47,572 nt of DNA, from assembly GCA_035574275.1 (NCBI GenBank), contig DATLYY010000021.1, forward strand, positions 1 to 47,572, read 5' to 3'. The notes beneath the pieces are model-generated. The model saw nothing but the letters and a program-made list of their open reading frames with translations, was not told the origin of the DNA and did no database searches. Below, piece by piece: positions 32,168-42,000 of this stretch; the stretch's first letter is position 1, and each line of letters opens with the position of its first letter. The stretch comes from Verrucomicrobiia bacterium. GTDB lineage: Bacteria; Zixibacteria; MSB-5A5; DSPP01. Made by a program: the position numbers and the translations under genes.

Positions 32168-32935
32168 TTAGGCGGCCGCCACCTTATTCCTCAATACGCC
32201 TATTTTTTCAATCTCAATTTCGATGACATCCTCCGGCAGAACCGCTCCCACCCCGGAAGGGGTTCCGGTCGAAATCACGTCCCCGGGAAGGAGGGTCATC
32301 ACGCTGGAAATAAAACTGAACAGCTCAAAGGGATTCCAAATCATTTTGGAGGTGTCGCCGCTCTGGCGCACCAAGCCGTTCTGCCGGGTGGTAAGTTTCA
32401 AATGGCTCGGATCGATATCGGTCACAATCCAGGGCCCGACCGGGCAGAAGCTGTCGAACGACTTGGCGCGGCTCCACTGCACGTCCTTTTTCTGCAAATT
32501 GCGGGCGGTCACGTCGTTCAGGCAGGTGTAACCCAAAATGTACTTGGGAGCCTCCTCTTTGAAAACCTTGCGCGCTTTTTTGCCGACGACCACCGCCAGC
32601 TCCCCTTCAAAATGCACCTCCAGCCCGCCCCCCGGATGGCGAATCGGCTCCTCCGGCCCGATCAGGGCGGAAGGGGCCTTCAAGGCTATCACCGGTTCGT
32701 CAAACTCTTTGGTGGCGGAGGCCGATTCCTTGATGTGGTCCTTGTAATTCAGGCCGGTCAAAATGATTTTTGAGGGCTCCACCGGGCAGAGGAGTTTCAT
32801 TTCCCGAATCGGAAATTTTTTTCCGGAGGGTTTATCCGAAACCCAGGGGGGTGCGGCCAGCTCGAAGATGGTTTCACCCTCCAGCTTGCCGTATGATCTC
32901 GTCCCGTCCTTGTCAAAGGCCGCAAAAGTCGCCAT
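32168..32935 (-). CDS. Fumarylacetoacetate hydrolase family protein
   Basis: A 255-residue enzyme of the FAH superfamily (hydrolases, isomerases and decarboxylases of 2-oxo or 1,3-diketo acids). The metal site is visible: LEVHFEGELAVVVGKKAR (Glu-x-Glu) and GYTCLNDVTARNLQKKD (Asp). The substrate segment SRAKSFDSFCPVGPWIV and the end LPGDVISTGTPSGVG are typical. The N-terminal extension TFAAFDKDGTRSYGKLEG is the short cap of the stand-alone family. It starts one base after the HDAC gene stop, with AGGA upstream, so it is the last gene of the unit MATE-HDAC-FAH. The substrate is not predictable. Confidence 0.92.
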   Translation of the reverse strand: MATFAAFDKDGTRSYGKLEGETIFELAAPPWVSDKPSGKKFPIREMKLLCPVEPSKIILTGLNYKDHIKESASATKEFDEPVIALKAPSALIGPEEPIRHPGGGLEVHFEGELAVVVGKKARKVFKEEAPKYILGYTCLNDVTARNLQKKDVQWSRAKSFDSFCPVGPWIVTDIDPSHLKLTTRQNGLVRQSGDTSKMIWNPFELFSFISSVMTLLPGDVISTGTPSGVGAVLPEDVIEIEIEKIGVLRNKVAAA

Positions 32936-33874
32936 TTATTCCTCGCATAAAATTTTTATATGGTCGCAAACACAGCGCCCCAGCACTTCCAAGTCGTATC
33001 CTCCCTCCAAAACCGAAACCAGCCTCCCCCCGCATTCTTCTTCGGCCAGTTTTTTCACCAGCCGGGATGCCTCCTTGAACCCTTCGTCCGTCACGTTAAG
33101 CCCGGCCAGGGGGTCTTCGGCATGGGCGTCGAACCCGGCCGAGATTATAATAAATTCCGGCCGAAAATTTTGGGCCGCCGGAATTAATTTTTCCTCTATG
33201 CCGGACAAAAACTCCGCATCGCCGCTCCCGGCCGCAAGCGGAAAATTCAGCGTGGTTCCCTTGCCGGCCCCCGCTCCCGTTTCAAAGGCCGCCCCCGTGC
33301 CGGGATAGAAGGGGTGCTGATGAGAGCTGTAGTAAAACACTTTTGGGTCGCTGTAAAAAATATTTTGCGTACCATTGCCGTGGTGCACGTCCCAATCCAC
33401 AATCAAAACCCGTTCATAATTGAACGCCTCCGTCAAATGCGCGGCGGCCACAGCTACGTTGTTGACGAGGCAGAACCCCATCGCCCGGTCACGCTCGGCG
33501 TGATGGCCGGGCGGGCGGACGGCACAGAAGGCGTTTTTCAACTTCCCCTTGTCCACATCCTCGACCGCTTGGACGACCGCTCCCGCCGCCAATTTTGCGG
33601 CGTGCCAACTTTTGTTGCCGCCGACGGTGTCCGGGTCCAAGGCGAAAAACTTTTTTTCCTCGGTTTTGGCCAAAAAATTCAGATAGTCAATGCTGTGCAC
33701 GCGCGAAAGCGCTTCCAGGCGGGCCGGCCCGAAGCCGGGCCGGATTAACGTATCGAAAAGCTTTTCCTTCTTTAACTTTTCGAGAATGGCCGCCAGCCGT
33801 TCGGCTCTTTCCGGATGCCCCGCCCCGGTCTCATGCTTCAAAAAATCGGGGTGATAAAAAAAACCGGTCGCCAT
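32936..33874 (-). CDS. Histone deacetylase superfamily protein (acetoin utilisation/acetylpolyamine deacetylase-like)
   Basis: A 312-residue zinc-dependent deacetylase. Key motifs are HPERAERLAAI at the N-terminus, RPPGHHAERDRAMGFCLVNN with the paired catalytic histidines (about residues 118-135), the zinc ligands in VDWDVHHGNGTQ, SAGFDAHAEDPLAGL with the third ligand Asp, and the catalytic Tyr in EGGYD. Bacterial members act on acetylated small molecules such as polyamines, or on acetyl-lysine proteins; the class cannot be fixed here. It begins 2 nt after the MATE gene stop and ends directly before the FAH gene, so the three form one transcript. Confidence 0.93.
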   Translation of the reverse strand: MATGFFYHPDFLKHETGAGHPERAERLAAILEKLKKEKLFDTLIRPGFGPARLEALSRVHSIDYLNFLAKTEEKKFFALDPDTVGGNKSWHAAKLAAGAVVQAVEDVDKGKLKNAFCAVRPPGHHAERDRAMGFCLVNNVAVAAAHLTEAFNYERVLIVDWDVHHGNGTQNIFYSDPKVFYYSSHQHPFYPGTGAAFETGAGAGKGTTLNFPLAAGSGDAEFLSGIEEKLIPAAQNFRPEFIIISAGFDAHAEDPLAGLNVTDEGFKEASRLVKKLAEEECGGRLVSVLEGGYDLEVLGRCVCDHIKILCEE

Positions 33875-33875
33875 C

Positions 33876-35273
33876 TTACACCGCCGAGAGTCCGGCCACC
33901 TTCTTTTTCTTCCAGCCGCCGCGGGAAAACCAGAAAAGCATCGCCGCTCCCCGGACGGCCGTGGTCAACGTAAGCGCCCACCAAATGCCGGAAACCCCCC
34001 AACCGAGATTCTGGGCGAAAAAGTAAGCCAATGGAATTCGCGCGAGCGACCCCGGAACGGAGATCAGCATCGCCGGCAACGTATCGCCGGAGCCGGAAAA
34101 AGCCCCTTCCAGAACGATTTCAAACCCCATAAAAATCTGCGACAGGGCGATAATCCGCAGATAGGCCGCGGCCGCTTCAATCACCTGGGGGTCGGAGGAA
34201 AAAAGCCGCACGATGGGGTGGGGCAGGATTAAAAAAACCAGCATCAGCACGCCCGTTACGAGGGAGGCGTAATAGGTTGTCTTGTAGGCGGCCCGCTGGG
34301 CCCCCTCCGGGTCTTTGGCCCCCAAGTACTGTCCCACCAAAGTCGCCGCCGCCACCGAAAAGGCAAAGCAGGTCAAAAAGGAGATCGCTTCGATGCGGTT
34401 GCCAAAGCCGAGCGCCGCCAAGGCAAAAACCCCGAAGGAAGAGGCCAATTTGTCCAAAAAAAGATACACAATCGTAAAGGCGATGCCGGAAATTGAAATC
34501 GGCAGGCCGATTTTTACGATCTCCCCGATTGTTTTAAAGTCCGGTTTGATTCTGGCGTTAACCCCCGGCGCAAAGGGGGGCTTGCGGAGGTAAATCAGAA
34601 CGACAAAAGCGCAAAGCTCGGCAAAATAGGCTATTCCGGTGGAAAGCCCGGCGCCGCTTACCCCCAATTCCGGAAAGGGCCCCAAACCGAAAATCAAACA
34701 GGGGTTTAAGGCGATGTTGAAAACTAAGGCGGAACTGGTGACCATCATCGGCGTTTTGGCATCTCCCGAGGCACGGAAGATGGAAGCCACCGTTTCCGCC
34801 CCGAAAAGAAACGGGAGAAAAGCGGAAAGGGGGGCCAGATAACGGTAGCCCAGCTTGGCCACCTCCGGTTCGTTCCCCATCACCCGAAAAAAATACTCGC
34901 CAAAGAGGACCCCCCCGCTGCCGACCGCCGCGCCGAAGGTCAAAGCGAAGAAAAAGGCCTGGGTGGCGTAATGCCGGGCCTGCCCCGGCCGCCGCGCTCC
35001 CAGACCGCGGGCCACGGTGGCGATTACGCCGGAGATGACGATATTCAATAAGGAGAAGGCAAGCCAGAGGATGAACATCGAGGAGACCACCCCGGCGACC
35101 GGCTGAGTCCCCAGTTTGCCGACCCAGAAGACATTGGCCACGGTGTTGGCGGTCTCGAAGAGCATGGCCAGAAAAGCGGGCCAGAAAAGCCGCCAAATCT
35201 GGACCGAAAGCGGTCCGGAAAGGGGATGGGTCGGCTCGGTCGGCAGCGGGGGGGATTCGGGCAGGGTCGTCAT
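33876..35273 (-). CDS. MATE family efflux transporter
   Basis: A 465-residue inner-membrane antiporter with about 12 spans in two homologous halves. The opening IWRLFWPAFLAMLFETANTV and WVGKLGTQPVAGVV matches the first MATE half (P...L...... D/T..fvG.lG...vA...). The repeat in the second half is IVKIGLPISISGIAFTIVYL then FALAALGFGNRIE. NorM/VcmA-like exporters use Na+ or H+; the coupling residue cannot be assigned with confidence. The N-terminal tail is rich in proline (ESPPLPTEPTHPLSGP). First gene of the minus-strand unit with HDAC and FAH genes, divergent from the kinase. A promoter lies at 35322-35349. Confidence 0.93.
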   Translation of the reverse strand: MTTLPESPPLPTEPTHPLSGPLSVQIWRLFWPAFLAMLFETANTVANVFWVGKLGTQPVAGVVSSMFILWLAFSLLNIVISGVIATVARGLGARRPGQARHYATQAFFFALTFGAAVGSGGVLFGEYFFRVMGNEPEVAKLGYRYLAPLSAFLPFLFGAETVASIFRASGDAKTPMMVTSSALVFNIALNPCLIFGLGPFPELGVSGAGLSTGIAYFAELCAFVVLIYLRKPPFAPGVNARIKPDFKTIGEIVKIGLPISISGIAFTIVYLFLDKLASSFGVFALAALGFGNRIEAISFLTCFAFSVAAATLVGQYLGAKDPEGAQRAAYKTTYYASLVTGVLMLVFLILPHPIVRLFSSDPQVIEAAAAYLRIIALSQIFMGFEIVLEGAFSGSGDTLPAMLISVPGSLARIPLAYFFAQNLGWGVSGIWWALTLTTAVRGAAMLFWFSRGGWKKKKVAGLSAV

Positions 35274-35293
35274 TTTAGGTTTGCCTTTTCAAG

Positions 35294-35321
35294 TTGAACT
35301 TTTATTTTGGCAAAGTTTAAA
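35294..35321 (+). promoter_or_regulatory. Possible promoter of the kinase unit
   Basis: TTGAAC (35294-35299), 16-nt spacer, TTTAAA (35316-35321) in the AT-rich divergent intergenic region before the kinase ATG at 35359. The -10 match is weak. Confidence 0.35.
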
Positions 35322-35349
35322 AAGATAGGACGAAAAAAAATTTAAGCAA
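35322..35349 (-). promoter_or_regulatory. Possible promoter of the MATE unit
   Basis: On the minus strand TTGCTT (35349-35344), 16-nt spacer, TATCTT (35327-35322), 48 bases before the MATE start. It abuts the divergent kinase promoter, so the two may interfere with each other. Confidence 0.45.
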
Positions 35350-35358
35350 ACCTTTTAG

Positions 35359-36993
35359 ATGCCCAACGAACTGGAAGAAAAACCGGCCGAGCAGAGCCCC
35401 TACCGCCTGGTGGAGCTGGTCGGCTCCGGCGGAATGGCCAACGTCTACCGCGCCATTCAGATTTCCCTCGAGCGGGAAGTCGCCATCAAGCGGCTGCACC
35501 CCTACTTGATCCAGAACCAGACCTTTCTGGCCCGTTTCGAAAAGGAGGCCAAATCGGCCGCCTCGTTGCGCCACGAAAACCTTGTTTCCGTCATCGACTA
35601 CGGCCGGGACGCCGAGGGTTTTTTCATCGTGATGGAATACGTCCACGGCCGGACTTTGCGCGAGGTTTTGGAAAAGGGGAAAGTCCCCCTCGAGGTGGCC
35701 TTGATGGTGGCCCATAAGGTGGCTTCGGGGCTCGCCTTTTGCCACGAGTCAGGCGTGGTGCACCGGGACGTCAAGCCGGCCAACATCCTCCTCTCCGAAG
35801 AGGGGGAGGTGAAGCTGACCGACTTCGGCATCGCCAAGGCGCAGGACGCCTCCATCACCGTCACCGGCACCACCCTGGGTTCCCCCGCCTACATGGCCCC
35901 CGAACAGCTCCGCAGCATGGAAGTGGACCGGCGCGCGGATATTTTTTCCCTGGGGGTGGTCCTGTACGAAATGCTCTCCGGCAAAAAACCGTTCGACGGG
36001 GACAACTACTCCGCGGTCATCACCTCCATTCTGACCACCGAGGCCAAACCGCTCTGCGACCTTTCGCCGGAAATTCCGGTGCGCCTCTCCCTTTTGGTCG
36101 CCCAGATGCTGGAAAAGGACCCCGACCGCCGGGTTTCCAAAATGGAGGAGGCGGCCGAGCGGCTGGAAGAGTTGATGCGCTACTACGGCGTGCAGCGGCG
36201 CGGGCTTTTGGGGAAATTTCTGGCCTCCCCGGACCAGTTCACCCGCGAGGCGCAAAGCCAGAGGATAAAACGCCACCTCGATTCCGGCATTTACTATTTC
36301 CATCTGGGGCGGGGAAAAATGGCCGAGGCCCAGCGGGAATTCCGCGAGGCCTTGCGCTGGGATCGGGAAAACCCGCTGGCGCGCGAATACCTGGAGCGGA
36401 TGTCCGCCGAGCCGACCGAGTCTTTGGAGGCGGCCTGGGCCGTCGAGCAGGAGGCGTTGAATCGGAAGCTTTTCCCCTACGGGCTGGTTTTGCTTTTCGT
36501 CTTGGGGATTTTTCTGTACTTCGGCTTCGGCGTTCTGGAAACCGCCACCCGCCAGTTCAAGGTGGAAAAGGAGTTGAAGGAGAAGGAAAACCGGCTGGCG
36601 GCCATAAACGCCCGCCGCAAACCGATCAGCCCCTATGCCGCCGGGGGAGAAAACGCCGGATTTTATGGTCCGGAATTCAGCGGGGAGGAAACGGACGGGG
36701 ATGAAGAGGCGCTCTCCACCCGGCCCGTCCCCGGTTCCTGGGTGCAGTTGGGTCCCGTTCCCGCCGGGCAGGAGGCGTATCTGGTGGTTTCCGCCAAGCG
36801 CCGGGCCTACATCAAAATCAACGGCAAGCCGTACGGCAAAGTCCCGCCCCCCCGGGCCTTCAAAGTGGAGGGGGGGCGGCACACCATTATCTACACCTAT
36901 CCCGGCTACGAGACCAAAACCAAAAACGTGAAGATCAAACCGGGGGAATCGAAGCTGGTCAACGTCGATTTGCGGCGGGAGCGCACGCCGTAA
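35359..36993 (+). CDS. Membrane Ser/Thr protein kinase with PEGA domain
   Basis: A 544-residue Hanks-type kinase. The glycine loop VGSGGMANVYRA (about residues 23-34), VAIKRLHP (catalytic Lys), HRDVKPANILL, LTDFGIAKA and AYMAPEQL show an intact active site within residues 15-280. A TPR-like helical stretch (about 310-350) precedes one membrane span, YGLVLLFVLGIFLYFGF (about 374-390). Outside it are a linker with coiled-coil character and a C-terminal PEGA domain (YIKINGKPYGKVPPPRAFKV ... TIIYTYPGYETKT), thought to bind envelope surface structures. It heads the plus-strand unit with EamA, AlaX, lptD, so envelope sensing is a reasonable inference. Confidence 0.94.
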   Translation: MPNELEEKPAEQSPYRLVELVGSGGMANVYRAIQISLEREVAIKRLHPYLIQNQTFLARFEKEAKSAASLRHENLVSVIDYGRDAEGFFIVMEYVHGRTLREVLEKGKVPLEVALMVAHKVASGLAFCHESGVVHRDVKPANILLSEEGEVKLTDFGIAKAQDASITVTGTTLGSPAYMAPEQLRSMEVDRRADIFSLGVVLYEMLSGKKPFDGDNYSAVITSILTTEAKPLCDLSPEIPVRLSLLVAQMLEKDPDRRVSKMEEAAERLEELMRYYGVQRRGLLGKFLASPDQFTREAQSQRIKRHLDSGIYYFHLGRGKMAEAQREFREALRWDRENPLAREYLERMSAEPTESLEAAWAVEQEALNRKLFPYGLVLLFVLGIFLYFGFGVLETATRQFKVEKELKEKENRLAAINARRKPISPYAAGGENAGFYGPEFSGEETDGDEEALSTRPVPGSWVQLGPVPAGQEAYLVVSAKRRAYIKINGKPYGKVPPPRAFKVEGGRHTIIYTYPGYETKTKNVKIKPGESKLVNVDLRRERTP

Positions 36994-37536
36994 GTGGCCG
37001 CCTCCTCCGAACCGTTGACCTCGGGCTCCACTCCCTTGCCGGAGGGAAAAAAACAGCTCCGGGCGGATTTGGTCCTCGTTTTTATAACCCTGATTTGGGG
37101 CTCCACCTTCACCGTGGTCAAAGGGGCGCTTGCGGACACCACGCCGTTTTACTTCAACGCCATCCGCTTTTTGCTGGCCGCCCTGATTTTTCTGGCCCTT
37201 TTTTACAGAAAGATCTTTCCGCTCGATTTTCTCTCCCTCCGGGCCGGCGTGGCGGTCGGCATCTTTCTTTTTTTGGGTTTCGCCTTCCAGACCTACGGGC
37301 TGGCCTACACCTCCGCTTCCCGCTCCGCCTTCCTGACCAGCTTATTGGTTTTGTGGGTGCCGTTCATCTCCCTTTTCGTGGAAAAGGAGCGCCCGGCCTT
37401 CTCCCACTGGGCCGCCATCGGCGTGGCGATTGCGGGGATGTGGTTTTTGAACCGGCCGGAGACCGGGCAGTTGAACCGGGGGGACTGGCTCACCCTGGCG
37501 TGCGCTTTTTTTTTGCCCTGCAGGTCGTATTCCTAA
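36994..37536 (+). CDS. EamA/DMT family transporter, N-terminal part (frameshifted)
   Basis: N-terminal half of a drug/metabolite transporter. GTG start immediately after the kinase stop. Spans include LVLVFITLIWGSTFTVVKGA, PFYFNAIRFLLAALIFLALF, AGVAVGIFLFLGFAFQTYGL and ASRSAFLTSLLVLWVPFISL, matching the EamA repeat ('WGstf...k......P......R...a'). At T9 (37506-37514) the frame goes out: it reads CAFFLPCRSYS and stops. One more T restores CAFFFALQVVFLS and a 301-residue, ten-span protein, the normal EamA size. This is the second gene in the window broken in a T run in the same direction. Confidence 0.7.
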   Translation: MAASSEPLTSGSTPLPEGKKQLRADLVLVFITLIWGSTFTVVKGALADTTPFYFNAIRFLLAALIFLALFYRKIFPLDFLSLRAGVAVGIFLFLGFAFQTYGLAYTSASRSAFLTSLLVLWVPFISLFVEKERPAFSHWAAIGVAIAGMWFLNRPETGQLNRGDWLTLACAFFLPCRSYS

Positions 37537-37898
37537 GCCATTTTGCCCGCCGCTACTCGGCGGAAAAGCTCACCTTTCTTCAGCTTTTCACCTGTCTTTT
37601 TTTCTCGGTTCCCGGCGCCCTTTTGTTTGAGCCGGAAACGCCGGCCTTCACCCCCAATCTCATAACCTCCATTTTGGTCACCGCCGCTTTGGCCACCACG
37701 CTCACCTTTTATTTGCAGACCCGCTATCAAAAGGACACCAGCTCCACCCGCGCGGGGATTATTTACGCCCTGGAGCCGGTTTTTGCCGTCCTTTTTGCCT
37801 ATCTTATTCACGGCGAGGAGCTCTCCCGGCAGGACTGGATTGGCGGCGGGCTGATGCTGACCGCCATCTTGATTGCCGAGCTGGGAAAAAACCGATGA
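37512..37898 (+). CDS. EamA/DMT family transporter, C-terminal part of frameshifted gene
   Basis: Continues the preceding gene in the -1 frame: FALQVVFLSHFARRYSAEKL and three or four further spans (FTCLFFSVPGALLF, ITSILVTAALATTLTFYLQ, IIYALEPVFAVLFAYLIHGE, DWIGGGLMLTAILIAELGKN). The final EPVFA..fa.l..gE.l....wiGg.li..g motif is the classic end of the second EamA domain. There is no internal start with a ribosome site, so separate expression is unlikely. The stop overlaps the AlaX-like gene start (ATGA), showing this frame is the biologically maintained one. Confidence 0.7.
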   Translation, partial: FALQVVFLSHFARRYSAEKLTFLQLFTCLFFSVPGALLFEPETPAFTPNLITSILVTAALATTLTFYLQTRYQKDTSSTRAGIIYALEPVFAVLFAYLIHGEELSRQDWIGGGLMLTAILIAELGKNR

Positions 37899-39085
37899 CC
37901 AAACTTTTGTACTACGAGGACAAATGGCTTTTCGAGTTCTCCGCGTCGGTGATCGCCGCCGGGGAATTCAAGGGAAAACCGGCCGTGGAGCTGGACCAGA
38001 CCGCCTTCTACCCGGAGGGGGGAGGGCAGCCTGCGGATAGGGGTTTCGTCGGCGGGGTCGCCGTGCTCGACTGCCAGAAAACGGACGGCGCGGTCTGGCA
38101 CGTTCTGGAAAAGCCCCTTCCGGCGCAAATCGGCGCAACCGTTTCCGCACAAGTCGACGGCGAGCGGCGCTTCCACAACATGCAAAAGCACACCGGCCAG
38201 CATCTTCTGTCCGCCGTTTTTTTAAAAGAAGGGTGGCCGACCGTTTCCGTGCACTTTGGCGAAGAGGAATCGACCCTGGATTTGTCCGGGCGGGAGCTTG
38301 GTGCCGAAGTTTTGAGGAAGATCGAAGAGCGGGCTAACCGGCTCGTTTTCAAAAACGTCCCGGTCAAAATCTTCTGGGCAACGGAAGAAGAATTGCCTGC
38401 CCTGGGATTGCGCAAAACGCCGGAAGTTTTCGGAAAATACCGCATCGTCGAAATCGAGGGGGTGGACCGCTCCGCCTGCGGCGGCACCCATCTCGATTCC
38501 ACCGGCCAGATTGGGATGATTAAAATTCTTTCCACCGAAAAAGTGCGCGATACGCAACGGGTCTATTTCGCCTGCGGCTGGGGGGCGTATCGGCTTTTCG
38601 CCAAGAGTTACGAGGATTTGGCGGCTTTGGCCAAGAAGATGACCCGTGGAATCTTCGAGGTCGCCCCGGCGGTTTCCACATTAATAGAAGAAAGCCAGAA
38701 GTTGCGGCGGGAGGCCTCCTTTCTGCGCGAACAGCTCCTGCCGCAGAAAGCGGCCGAGCTTGAAAAAGAATTCGCCAACGCTGCTGGTTTTTCCTTTCTG
38801 GGTAAAATTTACGACCGGGAGGCCGAGGAGATGAAAAAGCTGGCACAACTTCTGGTTCAGAAGCCGGGCCGCGCCGTCTTTCTGGCCTCGAATGCGGGCA
38901 GTTGGGTTTTGGTAACCTCCCCCGACTTGGCCGTGGATCTGACGGTTTTGGTGAAGGAGATTCTTTTTCCGCTGGGAGCCAAGGGGGGCGGCAGCGGCAA
39001 CTTCCGGCAGGGAGGAGGGTTGAAAGATTTTGGCGCCGCCTGTTCGAAAGTCCTTGAATATTTGAAGAACAAACTTGGTGCATAA
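37895..39085 (+). CDS. AlaX-L-type alanyl-tRNA editing protein with DHHA1 domain
   Basis: A 396-residue stand-alone homologue of the alanyl-tRNA synthetase editing half, which deacylates mis-acylated Ser- or Gly-tRNA-Ala in trans. The N-terminal beta domain has AFYPEGGGQPADRG (about residues 37-50). Zinc ligands are the HxxxH of MQKHTGQHLLS (about 92-102) and Cys-His of ACGGTHLDSTG (about 194-204). The C-terminal third is a coiled coil followed by the DHHA1 domain with GAKGGGSGNFRQGGG. No aminoacylation domain is present. It overlaps the EamA gene (ATGA) and the lptD start. Long AlaX forms are common; tRNA specificity is not readable here. Confidence 0.92.
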   Translation: MTKLLYYEDKWLFEFSASVIAAGEFKGKPAVELDQTAFYPEGGGQPADRGFVGGVAVLDCQKTDGAVWHVLEKPLPAQIGATVSAQVDGERRFHNMQKHTGQHLLSAVFLKEGWPTVSVHFGEEESTLDLSGRELGAEVLRKIEERANRLVFKNVPVKIFWATEEELPALGLRKTPEVFGKYRIVEIEGVDRSACGGTHLDSTGQIGMIKILSTEKVRDTQRVYFACGWGAYRLFAKSYEDLAALAKKMTRGIFEVAPAVSTLIEESQKLRREASFLREQLLPQKAAELEKEFANAAGFSFLGKIYDREAEEMKKLAQLLVQKPGRAVFLASNAGSWVLVTSPDLAVDLTVLVKEILFPLGAKGGGSGNFRQGGGLKDFGAACSKVLEYLKNKLGA

Positions 39086-42000
39086 CATTCTTCGTTCTTT
39101 ACCGGCTGTCGGGGTTTTCCTTTTGTTGTTCCTTCCGTGTCAATCAGTTTTTGCCCAGCAAACCTCTTCCAAAAAAAGCGAACGGCTGGAGCTGCTTCCC
39201 GGCGCACGCAGTTTGTTCCACACCGAAGTGCGCGGGGAGGAGGTGACCTGGGTCGTCGGCAACGTACATTTCCGGCAGGGGGAGGGGGATTTCCGGGCCG
39301 ATTCCGCCCGCTGGCATCAAAAAGCCAACCGGGTGGTTCTGGCCGGGCGGGTCAAAATCCGCTACCCGGAATACGAGCTGCGCGCCGATTCCGTCCGCTA
39401 CGACGCCAAGACCAAAGAGGGGTGGGCTTACGGCAAAATCCGCTACGAGGATTTGAAGGAAAAAACGGTTCTGCTTGGAGAACGGGGGCGCTATGAGCGG
39501 GAAAAAAAATATTTACTTATTGACCAAAAGCCGGAAATGCAGCTTTTGCCGGCCGCCTCCGATACTTCCAAGCCGGAAACCACTTTCGTCTGGGCCAGGA
39601 AACTGGAATTTTACGGCGACGAGGAGAAGGGAGTTGGGACGGACTCGGTGCGCATCCGCCGGGGAAAGGTTTTTGCGTACTCGCAGAAGGCGGTCTTTTT
39701 GCGCAAAGAGGAGAAACTCGTTTTGACCGAAAAGCCGCGCGGCGGGGATGACAAATCAGAAGTCGCGGGCGAGCGGTTGACTTTGCATTTCAAGAATAAC
39801 CGCGTCCACCGGCTTTCGGCCGAAAAGAAAGCCCGCGCCCTCTATCGGGACTTGGCCGACACCACCCGTTCCGAGCTGGCCGCCGATTCCATCACCTTCC
39901 ATTTTGAAGGGGATGCTCCGGCTTTGATCCGCGCCCTGGGGCAGGCGTACATCTACTATAATCAGGCGGACGGCAAACTAAAAAACCACGCCTCCGGCGA
40001 TTCCGTTCATCTGCATTTGAAAGACCGAAGAGTTGAAAAGGTCTCCGTCCTCGGCGGCGGGCAGGGGACTTATTACGCCTTTCCGGAGAATAAACCGGGG
40101 GGGGATACCGTCTATTATCAGGCCGGGGAAATCGAATATCAAATCCCCCCCAATAAAATCTTTCTTTTAAGCCGGGCCGAAACCCGCTATCAAAATCTGA
40201 CTTTGGAAGCGGACTCGATGCTTTACGACGGGAAAGCCGAGCTCCTGTACGCCTCCGGCTTTGCGGATACGATGAAGAACGTGACCAAGCGGGTCTTGAA
40301 AGACGGCAAGGATGAGGTGGCCTACGACCGGCTGGCGTACGATTTTTCCACAAAGAAGGGAAAGATGAAAAGCTCCCGCACCCAGTTGGTGGAGGGGTAC
40401 TACCGGGGGGCGGACGTTTCCCGCGTCTCCGAGGAAGAGGTTTTCATCCGGAACGGCTGGTTCACCACCTGCGACGCCGAGCACCCCCATTACTACTTTT
40501 CGTCGGCCCATATGAAGCTCATCCACCGGAACCGGATGATTGCCAAGCCGGTGGTTCTGCGCATCGCCGGCGTCCCTTTGGCCGCCATCCCGTTTTACAT
40601 CTTCCCGTTAAAGCCGGGGCGGCATTCCGGCATTCTGAATTTGCGCATCGGCAGCTTCGGCAACGACCGGCGCGGCATCCACAACATCGGCTACTATTTC
40701 GCCTTGTCCGACTACTACGATTTGACCACCGCGGTGGACGTGGATGAAACGGGCGGGGATTTGAATTTGCTTTTCCGCTCCGGCGTCAACTACGCCTGGC
40801 GTTACCGGTTCAACGGGAGCTTGAGCGGTTCCTACGGGCGGGTCCGTTCCGTTTTCGCCATCGATTCCGCCGCCAATTTGTTGAAAAGCCGCTCCGACCG
40901 CTGGGATTTTCGCTTCAACCATTACCAGACCCTGTCCCCCACGGCCACCTTGTCCGGCTCCGGCAATTTCGTTTCCGACAAAAATTATTATCCGGACCAG
41001 TCCCTCGACCTCTCCACCCGTTTGAACCGGGTCTTGAACCCGCAGGTCAACTTCAGCAAAAATCTGGGTTGGGGGGGGCTTTCGATCGTCGCCCAGAAAA
41101 CCTTCAATCTCGACACGGACGAGCGCACCTCCTCCTTCCCCTCGGTATCGCTGACCAAGCCGGCCAAGCCGTTTTTCTCCCCGGGCCGGGGGAAAGGCCC
41201 GGCCTGGTACCATTCGATTTTCTACAGCTACAGCGGCAATTTTTTGAACTACTACAACCGGGTGCGCAACACGGATTCGACCACCACCGACCGGAAGCGG
41301 GCCACCGCCAACCATAGTTTCGGGCTTTCCGCCCCGCAGAAGATTTTCTGGCTGACCTTGTCCCCCAATTTCAGCTACACGGAGAACTGGTTTCACATTT
41401 ACCGGACGAACGGCTCGGAGGCGGCCGGGGTCTCTTCCGGCAGCTTCCGCCGGGGCTCCGGCTCGATGGGAATCTCTTCCACCACGAATCTCTACGGCAC
41501 GTTTCTTTTCCGGCTGGGAAGTTTGACCGGACTGCGCCACGTGTTGAGTCCATCTGTTTCCTACTCTTGGATTCCGAAGTCCACCCGCCATCAAAAGGAA
41601 GCCGCCTTTGTCGGGGTCGGCGTGCAGACCCGGACCGCACAGGTTTTGAATTTCTCCTTGTCCCAGCTTTTCCAGGCCAAATTTCAAGGGGAAAAAGGGG
41701 AACGGAAGCTGGATTTGTTCACTGCCAACATGAGCGCCAGTTACAATGCGGAAGCAAACTTCCGCCGCTGGTCGGAATTGGCCACGGCCGTTCGCACCTC
41801 GGCCGTCCCGAATTTCTCCGTCGACTTTTCGGCCCGCCACGATTTTTATGACACGCTCGGCAACGGGCTTGACCGCCCGCGGCTTTTGAATTTTTCGATA
41901 ACCTCCTCCTACAATTTCAACCGCACCTTCTCCTTCGGCCCGCCCTTGTCACCAAGTGAAGGTTTTGCTTCCTTGGCCGGATTGGGCGGGGATGACAATT

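Noticed and set aside
40608-41840. Open frame of 410 codons on the minus strand within lptD
   Set aside because: Gly/Val/Arg-rich shadow of the LptD barrel; no ribosome site or motif.
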